33,879 nt of DNA from the IMG/VR virus record IMGVR_UViG_3300020020_000418, positions 1 through 33,879 of that record, one strand, 5' to 3'. The DNA comes from a virus. The notes under the pieces are model-generated. The model was given only the letters and a program-made list of their open reading frames with translations. It ran no database searches and had not been told where the DNA came from. The position numbers and the translations under genes were made by a program. Shown here piece after piece: positions 21,667-29,807 of this stretch. Each line of letters begins with the position of its first letter. Within the stretch, counting starts at the first letter, position 1.

Positions 21667-21944
21667 TACGGTGCCATCTTGGAAACGAAATCCGCCAAGC
21701 TCAATGGTGGCTGACCCTCCAGCGCGAGGATGCGGTTCTCATGTTCGAACAGAAGGCTCTGCTCCTGCGTCGGCGCCGGCGGCACCGGCTCAGGCTCGAC
21801 ATAGGGATCGGCCACACCGCCATCTTCGACCCACCGGAGATACTCCGCATAGTCGCTGTTGGCTGGATCGTCCGGTATCCACGCCTGATCCCTGGTGCGC
21901 AGGATCATGTGCGGGTTCGCGGTGAGTTGATATTCGGTCATCAT
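21666..21944 (-). CDS. tail fibre assembly / chaperone-like protein
   Basis: A 92-residue protein between two fibre paralogues, starting in overlap with the upstream stop. The pattern LRTRDQAWIPDDPANSDYAEYLRWVEDGGVADPY matches the p2/XkdW-like segment of small tail proteins in phages, followed by a proline-rich linker and a helix. Such proteins sit next to fibre genes and may help their assembly. The role is inferred from position and this pattern. Confidence 0.6.
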   Translation of the reverse strand: MMTEYQLTANPHMILRTRDQAWIPDDPANSDYAEYLRWVEDGGVADPYVEPEPVPPAPTQEQSLLFEHENRILALEGQPPLSLADFVSKMAP

Positions 21945-23218
21945 CCTATCCTCGCACTTGCCCAGATGTTGGTCTGAAAGGCACCGGGGGCTGCCGCAGA
22001 GTTGGCGGCCCGCTGCTCATTGAAATTCTCTAGGCTTGCCGTGAGTGTGCCGACTGTCACCGGAAAAGCGTATTGATAGGCGCTTTCACCATACATCGTT
22101 GGCACAGCGCGCTTTGCCACCTTGAATGTCCCGTAAGCACGATAGCCGCCCGCGTTGACCACATCACCCCAGTAGCCAAACCCAATCCCGTTGACGGTTT
22201 CGAAGTAGCGTTGGCACAGCCTCAGCTCCGATATGTAATCCGGCAGCACGAACGGCGGCGCGGCGATGCCTTCGACCAGCGACACGTCGAACAATTCCCA
22301 AGTGTTGCCAGCGGTCCCCATGAGATTGAACTGACTGGCGGTGGCGTTGAAGTTTCCGGCTTGCCAGACGTTCTTCGCGGCGTGACGGTTCGATCCGACG
22401 ACCAGCCCCCAGTTGATGTTGAAGGCTCCGGTGTTGTTGCCATTCCACGTCCCGGTCTGGTCGAGCGCCACGGTGAACGACCTGACGACATCGGTGTTCG
22501 CTTCGCCGGGAGCGATGACGTACTCCATGATGTAGTTGCGGTTGAAGTCGCCGTTGTTGAACGAGACGTGGTAGGTGCCTGCCGGTGCCCTGACGCCGAA
22601 TTGCAGCGTGATCGTCTTGGCCTGCGGCGTCCCGAATTTGGTGTCGGTCATGCGCAACCCTTCGATGGATTGCGAGATGAAAACATAATCGGCCGCCGCC
22701 ACGGTTGCGTCGGCTGCGGTGGCCACGACGCGCAGACGACTAGGTGAACCACCCGGCGTGTAACTCAGTGGCGCCGTGAAGGTCGGCGTGCCAGAACCAT
22801 TATGCGCGATCACCCACATATCCGCCGCCCAGTAACCGGGCATCGTTGCTGTCAAGCCGGGGACATTGCCTTGCTGGATCATCATCCCGCCGTTGATGAT
22901 GTAGTTCTTGTATGAGCCGATATTGGCGCGTGCCTGCGACCGCTGCGCCGATGTCAGCGCCTGCGCTGCGTCAAAGCGGATGCGCGCATCGACGTAGTTC
23001 TTGCTCGCGGCATTGGTCGAGGCGACGGGTGGATCGAGCACCGTCAACTGCGCCGTCATCGGCGTGGAGCCGTCGGTGTAGACCGGCGTCTTGCTGCTCG
23101 TCGGTCCTGGTATCGTCGTCCACTTCTCGCCGTCCCAAGTGTAGGTCGGAATGCCGGCAATCGGTGTCGCCGGATATTTCTGACCGACGGTCGGCGTGCT
23201 TGGGAAATCCATCGCCAT
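21941..23218 (-). CDS. tail fibre/receptor-binding protein, paralogue 2
   Basis: A 425-residue protein with an N terminus like paralogue 1 (MAMDFPSTPTVGQ, then TYTWDGEKWTTIP), followed by a TNAASKNYVDARIRF module as in phage fibre shaft proteins and a helical stretch. The C-terminal 300 residues are homologous to paralogues 1 and 3 (NYIINGGMMIQQGN, PAGTYHVSFNNGDFNRNY, LDQTGTW) but diverge at the end (no GENGFV). A 33-base segment is identical to paralogue 3. It likely recognises a different surface ligand. Confidence 0.75.
   Translation of the reverse strand: MAMDFPSTPTVGQKYPATPIAGIPTYTWDGEKWTTIPGPTSSKTPVYTDGSTPMTAQLTVLDPPVASTNAASKNYVDARIRFDAAQALTSAQRSQARANIGSYKNYIINGGMMIQQGNVPGLTATMPGYWAADMWVIAHNGSGTPTFTAPLSYTPGGSPSRLRVVATAADATVAAADYVFISQSIEGLRMTDTKFGTPQAKTITLQFGVRAPAGTYHVSFNNGDFNRNYIMEYVIAPGEANTDVVRSFTVALDQTGTWNGNNTGAFNINWGLVVGSNRHAAKNVWQAGNFNATASQFNLMGTAGNTWELFDVSLVEGIAAPPFVLPDYISELRLCQRYFETVNGIGFGYWGDVVNAGGYRAYGTFKVAKRAVPTMYGESAYQYAFPVTVGTLTASLENFNEQRAANSAAAPGAFQTNIWASARIG
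22473..22505 (-). repeat. 33-base exact repeat shared with paralogue 3
   Basis: This segment, which encodes about EANTDVVRSF, is identical base for base to 23798-23830 while the flanking sequence differs. It marks recent duplication or gene conversion between fibre genes. Confidence 0.85.
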
Positions 23219-23220
23219 TA

Positions 23221-25149
23221 TTAGACCCTCGCACTTGCTGTGTAGTGAAATCCCATTTCGTTCGATGAGATGCCAGCGACGGCGGTGCCTGCGACGAAGC
23301 CGTTCTCACCAGCACCTTGAACGTATGCCGTCACTCCCGATCCGCCTTTGTAGACGCATCCGGCATTACCAACGTTGTCGTACACCGTGACCGATGCAGG
23401 GGCGCGTTTTTTGACCTTGTAATCGACGCACATTATGAAGCCGTTGACTGACCCTTGAGGGACCGTCCAGTCATGCCAGCCAGTGATGCCACCGCTTGCT
23501 GTTGGTGTCCCGACATTGATGGCGTAGTCGTAGCTCTTTTCCCAGTAGCGCATGCACAATTGGAGTTCTGCGGCGTAGTCCACCGGCTGGAATGGCGGTG
23601 CCACGGTCCCTTCTGTCAGCGACACGTCGAACAGATGAAAGAGATTGCCTGCCACGGCGTTGAAGTTTGATTGCGCTGCGGTGGTGTAGAATTGCCCGGC
23701 CTGCCATGTGTTCTTGACCCCCTGAAAATTGGACCCGGCCGCCAAACCCCACATCAGTTGAATGTTCGACCACGTCCCAGTCTGATCCAGCGGGATCGTG
23801 AACGACCTGACGACATCGGTGTTCGCTTCGGCAGTACTAATGGTGAAATCGGTGACGTAGCATCGGGTGTAGGCTGGATAGTTGCGAATGCCGAAGCCGT
23901 ATGTTCCGGCTGGCGCTCTGACACCAAACTGGACTGTCACCGTCTTTGCCGCTGTCGATCCGCTCCTCAGTTCAGCGCACCGCGCGACCTCAATATTTGT
24001 GGCGATCTGAAAGAAATTCGTAGTTGCCACCGTTGAAGTCGTCACGCACTGAACTTGCAGACGATGCGTGGAGCCTCCCGGCGTCAGGGTTGGCTGTTGC
24101 AGGATGATGTTGCCGCCGCCCGTGAGGCCGAAATAATAATAGAAGCAGTCAACGATATACGCCACCGGCCAAGTATCTGTCCCTGCAGCGGCGGTGCCGA
24201 ATTCCTGCGAGATGCGCATCCCACCATTGACGACATAGTTTTTCTTCGCCAGCGCAGCGATGCTGTCCACATAGGCTTTGTTGGTAGAGTGCGCGGCCAA
24301 TGTCGGAGACGGCAGCGCGAGCGGTCCCGTCATGGTGTCGCCAGAGCGCAGCAGGAATTGCGCGACATCAGGCTGCGGAAACGCGATCACCCATTGGCTG
24401 GATGACCCATCATTGTATTTTAAAAACGTGAGGCCGCTGTCGCTGTCGAACCAAAAACTTCCGTCGGCCGCGCCGGCGGGCGGCGTGTCTCCCACCAGAC
24501 ACGTTGCCGTGCCTGCCGGTCCTTGCGGACCCGTGTCACCCTGCTCACCTTGCGGACCTACTATCGATACGCCAGGTGGCCATGCCGCCACGCCCTTCGG
24601 GCCAAACATGAAGTGCGTCGTGATGTTGATGTAGAAATTGCCTTCGACACCTTCTGTGCTGGTCGGGTCCGTCGGACCATAGAGCACCGTGTTGCCTGCG
24701 ATGCCTTGGTTGCCCTGATCGCCTTTGTCGCCTTTGTCACCCTTTGGTCCCTGCGGGCCTGGCACGGTCGAGACCGGCCCCACCGGACCCTGAACGCCCT
24801 GCGGTCCCTGCACGCCTGTCGGACCTGTCGGCCCCACCAGCGACGTGCCAGGTGGCCACACGCCCAACGCCTTCGGCCCGTGCAGAAAGTGGTTCGAGGT
24901 GTTGATGTAGAAGTCGCCGTCGTGCCCGGTGACGGTGTTCGGAGGACCAACTCCGTACAGCATACTAGTCCCGGCAGGACCAGGCTCGCTTCCGGCCGGC
25001 CCCTCTGGCCCCATAGGCCCTGGAGGACCAGGCGGCCCCTGCTCCATCGTCTGGATAACATCGACTTGGTTGTCCAAGGTGACGACGACAGCGACCTCGC
25101 TGGTGCCGGTGCTCAGCTCGTCAGCGTTGGTGATGCTCAGATCGTTCAT
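23221..25149 (-). CDS. collagen-like tail fibre, paralogue 3
   Basis: A 642-residue protein. After a short N-terminal domain, Gly-X-Y stretches (GPPGPPGPMGPEGPAG, then [16 protein letters not shown] and GPKGDKGDKGDQGNQG) alternate with two copies of a 40-residue insert of the form DG-D/N-FYIN-x6-H-x2-GPK-x5-WPPG (about 75-115 and 160-200). A DSDSGLTFLKYNDGSSSQWVIA module and a STNKAYVDS segment follow. The C-terminal 320 residues are the receptor-binding-type domain shared with paralogues 1 and 2. The collagen parts would form a trimeric shaft. Modules recur in the spike protein at 29800. Confidence 0.8.
   Translation of the reverse strand: MNDLSITNADELSTGTSEVAVVVTLDNQVDVIQTMEQGPPGPPGPMGPEGPAGSEPGPAGTSMLYGVGPPNTVTGHDGDFYINTSNHFLHGPKALGVWPPGTSLVGPTGPTGVQGPQGVQGPVGPVSTVPGPQGPKGDKGDKGDQGNQGIAGNTVLYGPTDPTSTEGVEGNFYINITTHFMFGPKGVAAWPPGVSIVGPQGEQGDTGPQGPAGTATCLVGDTPPAGAADGSFWFDSDSGLTFLKYNDGSSSQWVIAFPQPDVAQFLLRSGDTMTGPLALPSPTLAAHSTNKAYVDSIAALAKKNYVVNGGMRISQEFGTAAAGTDTWPVAYIVDCFYYYFGLTGGGNIILQQPTLTPGGSTHRLQVQCVTTSTVATTNFFQIATNIEVARCAELRSGSTAAKTVTVQFGVRAPAGTYGFGIRNYPAYTRCYVTDFTISTAEANTDVVRSFTIPLDQTGTWSNIQLMWGLAAGSNFQGVKNTWQAGQFYTTAAQSNFNAVAGNLFHLFDVSLTEGTVAPPFQPVDYAAELQLCMRYWEKSYDYAINVGTPTASGGITGWHDWTVPQGSVNGFIMCVDYKVKKRAPASVTVYDNVGNAGCVYKGGSGVTAYVQGAGENGFVAGTAVAGISSNEMGFHYTASARV
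23798..23830 (-). repeat. 33-base exact repeat shared with paralogue 2
   Basis: Identical to 22473-22505. The pair lies 1325 bases apart in the same orientation, so recombination between them would delete or exchange fibre ends. Confidence 0.85.
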
Positions 25150-25490
25150 CGAGTTGGTCCCGCATTGTTGATCAAGGTGCCGGACCAGATGCGGACCTTG
25201 TAATTATTGCGAGTGAAGATGTTGGACTGGCTGAACTCGCCAAGCCCCAACCGCTCCAAATAGTATTGCGAGATTCTCACCGTGAATTGACCGTTGACTG
25301 GTTCGGTAAAAATAATCTCCTTGGTGTCAGTGGCCAGCCGCATCACCGCCGTCTTATCTTCCGCGCGGCGCCGAAGCATCATCTCCATCGTGCCGCCAGT
25401 CAGATCAATCGGCGCACCGTCGATGGTCTGCCAGATGAACGTGCGATAGAAATCCGCGTCGTTTGTTACGGTGATGTTGACGATGGCCAT
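25146..25490 (-). CDS. small beta-sandwich tail protein
   Basis: A 114-residue protein coupled to the collagen-like fibre gene (ATGA overlap). Its frame, TVTNDADFYRTFIWQ, PIDLTGGTMEMMLRR, MRLATDTKEIIFT and GQFTVRISQYYLERL, resembles the small beta-sandwich domain found in phage baseplate or fibre-adaptor proteins (BppU/DUF2479-like). It may anchor a fibre. No catalytic motif is seen. Confidence 0.6.
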   Translation of the reverse strand: MAIVNITVTNDADFYRTFIWQTIDGAPIDLTGGTMEMMLRRRAEDKTAVMRLATDTKEIIFTEPVNGQFTVRISQYYLERLGLGEFSQSNIFTRNNYKVRIWSGTLINNAGPTR

Positions 25491-25495
25491 TGCGG

Positions 25496-26059
25496 TTACA
25501 CCTTCAGCCAGTCCATGCGCGCCTGGGTGATCGGCGCGGCAAAGGCGGCGTCGATCTGCTCTAGCGTTGTAATGCTGCCGTCCTCAATGCCAGCCAACAC
25601 GTCAGCGGAGATCGAGAAGCAATTGTTGATGTGCGTCAGCAGCTCGTTGTTCATCGCATCCATCTGCGCGGCGGTCAGGTCATGAACCGTGCCATCCGCC
25701 GCGTGCCATGGAGTCGAGACCGCGGGATTGACCCGTTGCGCTGCGTAGACGCCGGTGATCTTCGCCTGGGCGCGATCGTCAGTCTTGATCGGCATCCCGA
25801 AGGACAGCGTGATGCCGCCCTGTTCTTTCTGCCACCGCTTCGATGCGGTGTAGGTCGTCAATGAGCCTGGAGGAAATTGCAGCGCGAGCACATCGTAAAG
25901 CTCGCCCATCGATGCGATCGGCGAAGGCGAGTAACCTTGCTCGAGCCAAGCCAGGTAAGCCGCATCATCCGCCGGCACCAGCATGTGCCGCGCACTCGAC
26001 CAGACGTTGGCCTCGTCGCCAGCGACGATCCAGTACCAATCCCAAACAGTGAAAGTCAT
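25496..26059 (-). CDS. DUF4376-like tail fibre-associated protein
   Basis: A 187-residue protein. An N-terminal part (MTFTVWDWYWIVAGDE, then DDAAYLAWLEQGYSPSPI) resembles the XkdW-like segment. The C-terminal part fits DUF4376, a domain on tail fibre proteins: TASKRWQKEQGGITLSFGMPIKTDDRAQAKI, a stretch PWHAADGTVHDLTAAQM, then a helical end. AAGGAA sits 12-13 bases before ATG 26059. It probably takes part in fibre attachment or assembly; function unproven. Confidence 0.65.
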   Translation of the reverse strand: MTFTVWDWYWIVAGDEANVWSSARHMLVPADDAAYLAWLEQGYSPSPIASMGELYDVLALQFPPGSLTTYTASKRWQKEQGGITLSFGMPIKTDDRAQAKITGVYAAQRVNPAVSTPWHAADGTVHDLTAAQMDAMNNELLTHINNCFSISADVLAGIEDGSITTLEQIDAAFAAPITQARMDWLKV

Positions 26060-26076
26060 GATGTCATTTTCCTTTT

Positions 26077-27417
26077 TTAGACGTACTGGCCGCCCGTGCT
26101 GACCACCCCGGCGACTGATCCGGGGAAATGGCTCACGCCAGCTCCACCAGATGCGATGACGCCGTTGGCGCTGACGTTAAACTTTGGACCCGTGGCGAAG
26201 CCGCCGCCGCTGATGCCGCCGCTAAAAGCGAAATTGGCCGTCGCGCCGACACCGACTGAGATGAAGCCGCCGGGGAAGTTACATGCGCCCAGAATGTTGA
26301 TCGCCGGATTGTATTCAGCCCTCGGCGAGCGGGTGAGGGCGCTACTGAAGCCAACCCAGATGTGCGAGGACGCATCGCCACCCGCCTCGATGGTCATGGG
26401 GCCGGGAGGTCCGCTGTTGTAGGTGACGTAGCCGCCGTACTCGCAGCAAATGTGGAAGCGATTGCACTTGCCGAAGCGAAGGTTCTGAATGTTCGCCATC
26501 CCGTCATGGATCGCGTAACCATCGAGCGCGGGCGCTGCGGTGGTGAGCCGGAAGCCGTTGAGGCTGTAGTCGCCGCCCGACTGCACGAAGCAGCAACTGC
26601 CGTCCACATCATTGAAGGTGTTGTGGACCGCGACGTTCTGCGGAGCGCCTGTGTTGCCCTCCATGTAGACGCGGCCGGCGCCATTTAGCGGCTTGAGCAG
26701 CACTCGCTCATTGTAGGTGCCATCCGCGACGTGGACCTTCTGGCTGTAGCCGTTCATGTTGTATTTCAGAACCTCGAACGCGCCGCGTTGGATTGTCCTG
26801 AACGGCCCGACGGTCACGCTCTGCACTGTCGGCGATGTGCCGTCATAAACATTATCATCGCCAGTCGCCGCGTTGACGTACCAGTCAGCGTTCTTCTGCA
26901 GGACGCCAGGCATACCGACGACGCGGTTCGATCCGGCAATGACTTGCCATTGCGTGCCGTCGAACATCATCAACAGCCAGGCGGTGGCGTGAATGTCGCC
27001 GAGAGAGATCGGCACCAGGTCGGGGAAAACCACCGGAACGAATGAGCTGCCGTTAACCGAGAACATCGCGCCCGTGACCAGGCTGTCGAAATTCGGTTTG
27101 AACCAGAGCGTCGTGCAGACTGGCGGCGGCATTGCCGGCAAGCTTGGGATCGTTGCGCTCCACTGCCCCGCGGTGCCGTTGTTCACCGACGCCTTGAACA
27201 CATTGAAAACGTCGACGCGCTTCATCGCCTTGACCAATTGCGCAAGGTCGGCGTTGTCCGGCGTCAGACCAGAATCGAGGATCAGCTTGACGATCTCTCG
27301 CTGCGGAAATTCGATCGATGCCGCCGGCGGAATCGAGCCCATCGTTCCAGTGGATGGGTTGCCGTTGATGTACGGCGCGTCGGGGTCAGAGATGCCATAT
27401 GGCTGGTTATATTTCAT
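26077..27417 (-). CDS. beta-helix type tail fibre/spike protein
   Basis: A 446-residue protein starting with a baseplate-type N terminus (GSIPPAASIEFPQREIVKLI) and a middle domain. Near residue 180, DWYVNAATGDDNVYDG followed by GPFRTIQRGAFEVL is the classic opening of a right-handed parallel beta-helix (pectate-lyase-like) in phage tailspikes. Turns rich in Gly and Asn follow, and the C terminus is Gly-rich. Such spikes bind or degrade surface polysaccharide, but I see no clear catalytic triad. GAGGGAAAG precedes the ATG. It lies directly after the gp48-like gene. Confidence 0.75.
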   Translation of the reverse strand: MKYNQPYGISDPDAPYINGNPSTGTMGSIPPAASIEFPQREIVKLILDSGLTPDNADLAQLVKAMKRVDVFNVFKASVNNGTAGQWSATIPSLPAMPPPVCTTLWFKPNFDSLVTGAMFSVNGSSFVPVVFPDLVPISLGDIHATAWLLMMFDGTQWQVIAGSNRVVGMPGVLQKNADWYVNAATGDDNVYDGTSPTVQSVTVGPFRTIQRGAFEVLKYNMNGYSQKVHVADGTYNERVLLKPLNGAGRVYMEGNTGAPQNVAVHNTFNDVDGSCCFVQSGGDYSLNGFRLTTAAPALDGYAIHDGMANIQNLRFGKCNRFHICCEYGGYVTYNSGPPGPMTIEAGGDASSHIWVGFSSALTRSPRAEYNPAINILGACNFPGGFISVGVGATANFAFSGGISGGGFATGPKFNVSANGVIASGGAGVSHFPGSVAGVVSTGGQYV

Positions 27418-27427
27418 TCGCTTTCCC

Positions 27428-28189
27428 TCAAGGTGTTCCGGCCATATCGCCGCCGGTCTGCAGACCGGAGTAGTCGAAGATGATTTCGGTATGCGCGGGC
27501 TTCCAGCGGTTCAACAAGCACTCCAGATCGTCAAACACGCCGATGCGCAGATGTGGATCGACGCCAGTCTGACCGGACGTAACGCGAAACCAAACAAGCT
27601 TCGCGTCCGAGACATGCACCGTCCAATAGAAGCGGTTCTCAGGCGGGCCTAAGCCGTACTGCGGCCACTCCGACAGCTCGCCTTCCGCTACCGGATTGCC
27701 GCCGGGATCGAGAATCGGATTGCCCCACTCATTGTACATTGGATCGGAGCCGTCGCCGTAGACCCGGCTGTCGCCGCAACGATCGATCCCGACAACGAAG
27801 GTGCGGTACTCGGTGATCGTGATCGTGTAGCCAATCATCGCCGCGACGCCGATGAAAAACTCGCGCGACTGCGCGCCGATCATCGTCATTCGCATGACCA
27901 GTGCGAGCTGCCGCTCGTAGATGGTCTGTGGCGCCTCGTAGCAGGGATCAGGCAATCCCCAATTGCGCTCCCAGTCCGGCAGAAGCTCGATGGTGATGCG
28001 CGGGTCGCTCTCACGCTCCAGCAAGTCGGCGGCGCGGCTGTCAACGAAGCCCCAGTACTCAGCAAGACCGCGGCAAGCGAGATCGAGCGTCGTGCCTGGA
28101 TGCTTCGGCCACGCCTGCCCCTGCGGGAGCAGCGTCAGGAACGCAGTGCCGTAGTCCTGACCGAGACGACGAACGTGCCGGTCACTCAT
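27428..28189 (-). CDS. YmfQ/Mu gp48-like baseplate protein
   Basis: A 253-residue tail protein of the DUF2313/YmfQ group, the Mu gp48 counterpart. Visible family features are FLTLLPQGQAWPKHPGT, ERESDPRITIELLPDWERNWGLPDP, a helix ERQLALVMRMTMIGAQ with EFFIGVAAMIGYTITITE, and the C-terminal DDLECLLNRWKPAHTEIIFDY. In Mu it joins baseplate wedge and fibre. It overlaps the gp47-like gene by 8 bases. An insert around 145-165 is rich in Gly and Asp. Confidence 0.88.
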   Translation of the reverse strand: MSDRHVRRLGQDYGTAFLTLLPQGQAWPKHPGTTLDLACRGLAEYWGFVDSRAADLLERESDPRITIELLPDWERNWGLPDPCYEAPQTIYERQLALVMRMTMIGAQSREFFIGVAAMIGYTITITEYRTFVVGIDRCGDSRVYGDGSDPMYNEWGNPILDPGGNPVAEGELSEWPQYGLGPPENRFYWTVHVSDAKLVWFRVTSGQTGVDPHLRIGVFDDLECLLNRWKPAHTEIIFDYSGLQTGGDMAGTP

Positions 28190-29297
28190 GAGGTGTCACA
28201 TCCCCAACCATGACCTGATCGGGTTCGGCAAAGAGCAGCGTGCCCATCACCGCCATGTGCCCCACCGACGGCATCGGATGGTCCTCGGTCGTGATTAGCT
28301 TGAAGGACTGCACTCCTGGTGCATTCATGATCGCGTAGCTGATCCACGCCGCGTAGATGGTCTGGCCGGGGGATGCATTCCGAAACAGCATATCGCGAAG
28401 GCTGGCCTCGACAGCCGCCTCGGCTGCAGCCGTGTCGGGCACCAGGTTCTGGATCGTCACGTCAACGAACTCCTTGATCGGCGCGACGACGTAGCAATCC
28501 TTCACCGTTACCGGCCGCATCTTGTTGATGTAGTCGTGAACCTCCTGCACGTCGGTCGGCAATGGCCAGCCGTCATCTTCCGCGCGCAGCTCGTCCATCA
28601 GGAAGCGCACTGTGATGGTGCCGACGCCCTGCTCAGGCGCCGCCCAGGCGCGCGTAACGCCAGGCACGGCGAGCGCCCAGGTGACGTAGTCGGCCTGAGC
28701 GCCACCCATCGGCGGGTTCTGAATGCGGTGCAGAATACGAGACCGCAGATCGTCGTCGTTCTCGACATCGACGCCGCCGGTCATCTCGATCACCGTCACG
28801 GAGCCGTCGACATTCGGGACGATGTCAGCTAGCCCGATGATCTCGCCACTCTCGACATTGCCGACGGCGCCGGCGCTCAGCGCCCGCGCCGGGGCTTCAA
28901 CTGGGTTCGTCGTGCCGATGATGACTTCCTGCGTAGTCTCGTAATCGACCGGGCCAGCTAGCCGTGTGCCTACCGGCACAACGGTGCCGCCGACACCCGT
29001 GAAGGCAACGACGCCTTCCGAGAAAGTCGCCTGCTTGCGGCCGATCGTGCCGTCGGAATTGACCAGCCAGATCGCGCCATGACGATCGAGCCACTCCGTC
29101 TCCGCAGTGTCCGGCAGGAGCTGCAGCGACAGCCAGTCGATATACTGAAGCGTGAGATGGCACAGGCCGCCCTGGGCGTCCGACAGGACGCGCAAAACCG
29201 AATTGGGGACGGAAGCATCGGCGCCAGGCAGAGACGCCCTGACGTTGTCCCTGACGAGGCTGCGAACCTCTTTGAGTGTTGGTGTTGCCCAAGGCAC
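28182..29297 (-). CDS. baseplate J / Mu gp47-like wedge protein
   Basis: A 371-residue baseplate wedge protein of the phage baseplate J family. Its helical N terminus ends in AETEWLDRHGAIW, a family landmark, followed by the strand-rich GVVAFTGVGGTVVPVGTRLAG, VESGEIIGL and GGVDVENDDDLRSRIL; the C-terminal part contains NKMRPVTVKDCYVVAP. With gp46 and gp48 it forms the wedge that triggers sheath contraction. Position and length agree with Mu-like contractile tails. Confidence 0.93.
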   Translation of the reverse strand: MPWATPTLKEVRSLVRDNVRASLPGADASVPNSVLRVLSDAQGGLCHLTLQYIDWLSLQLLPDTAETEWLDRHGAIWLVNSDGTIGRKQATFSEGVVAFTGVGGTVVPVGTRLAGPVDYETTQEVIIGTTNPVEAPARALSAGAVGNVESGEIIGLADIVPNVDGSVTVIEMTGGVDVENDDDLRSRILHRIQNPPMGGAQADYVTWALAVPGVTRAWAAPEQGVGTITVRFLMDELRAEDDGWPLPTDVQEVHDYINKMRPVTVKDCYVVAPIKEFVDVTIQNLVPDTAAAEAAVEASLRDMLFRNASPGQTIYAAWISYAIMNAPGVQSFKLITTEDHPMPSVGHMAVMGTLLFAEPDQVMVGDVTPHE

Positions 29298-29300
29298 TGG

Positions 29301-29807
29301 CTAAGCCCTTTCGATGTCGGTCCAGAGGACTTGAAAACGCAGCTCGACGGGACGTTTGGGGCCGCGGTAGATCACGACGACGGCGTCGATCTGCTCGATT
29401 CCGTTTCGCCAGGCTTCGACATCAAAGCTGGTCGCGATCTTGTTGTCGACAAAAGGTTGGATCGCCTCGGTGATATACTGCTCGACCCTGGTGATGGTGG
29501 CGCCCTCAGGGTCTTCAGCGCCGACGATCTTCGCCCGCTTCAGAAGCCAGAGCTTGGTGCCGATCGGCCAGCCGTTGAACAGCTCCTCGGCATCCATGTC
29601 GCCCCACCAGCCGGCGCGATCGGTCGAATCCGGGTCCGGCAGAATGTCGTCGGGGCTCGCCAGGCGATCAGTACCGAGCGCCACGATCACCGCGGTCGCG
29701 AGCGCCTGGGTATCATCAAGGGTGCCATCGTCCAGCAAGAGCCAGTCGATCGGGATCGAGTAGACCGGGAATTTGTCCGGCTGTTGAACGAGGCGAATGT
29801 CAGGCAT
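29301..29807 (-). CDS. Mu gp46-like baseplate protein
   Basis: A 168-residue protein of the phage gp46 family. Features are DIRLVQQ at the start, [38 protein letters not shown], and [11 protein letters not shown], then a helical [13 protein letters not shown] and final [15 protein letters not shown]. It belongs to the baseplate next to hub and wedge. I prefer ATG 29807, which overlaps the spike gene by 8 bases, over the TTG at 29819. Confidence 0.9.
   Translation of the reverse strand: MPDIRLVQQPDKFPVYSIPIDWLLLDDGTLDDTQALATAVIVALGTDRLASPDDILPDPDSTDRAGWWGDMDAEELFNGWPIGTKLWLLKRAKIVGAEDPEGATITRVEQYITEAIQPFVDNKIATSFDVEAWRNGIEQIDAVVVIYRGPKRPVELRFQVLWTDIERA

Noticed and set aside
20539-25149. Diversity-generating retroelement at the fibre genes
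   Set aside because: No reverse transcriptase or template repeat was seen in the window; the 33-base block does not show adenine-specific differences.
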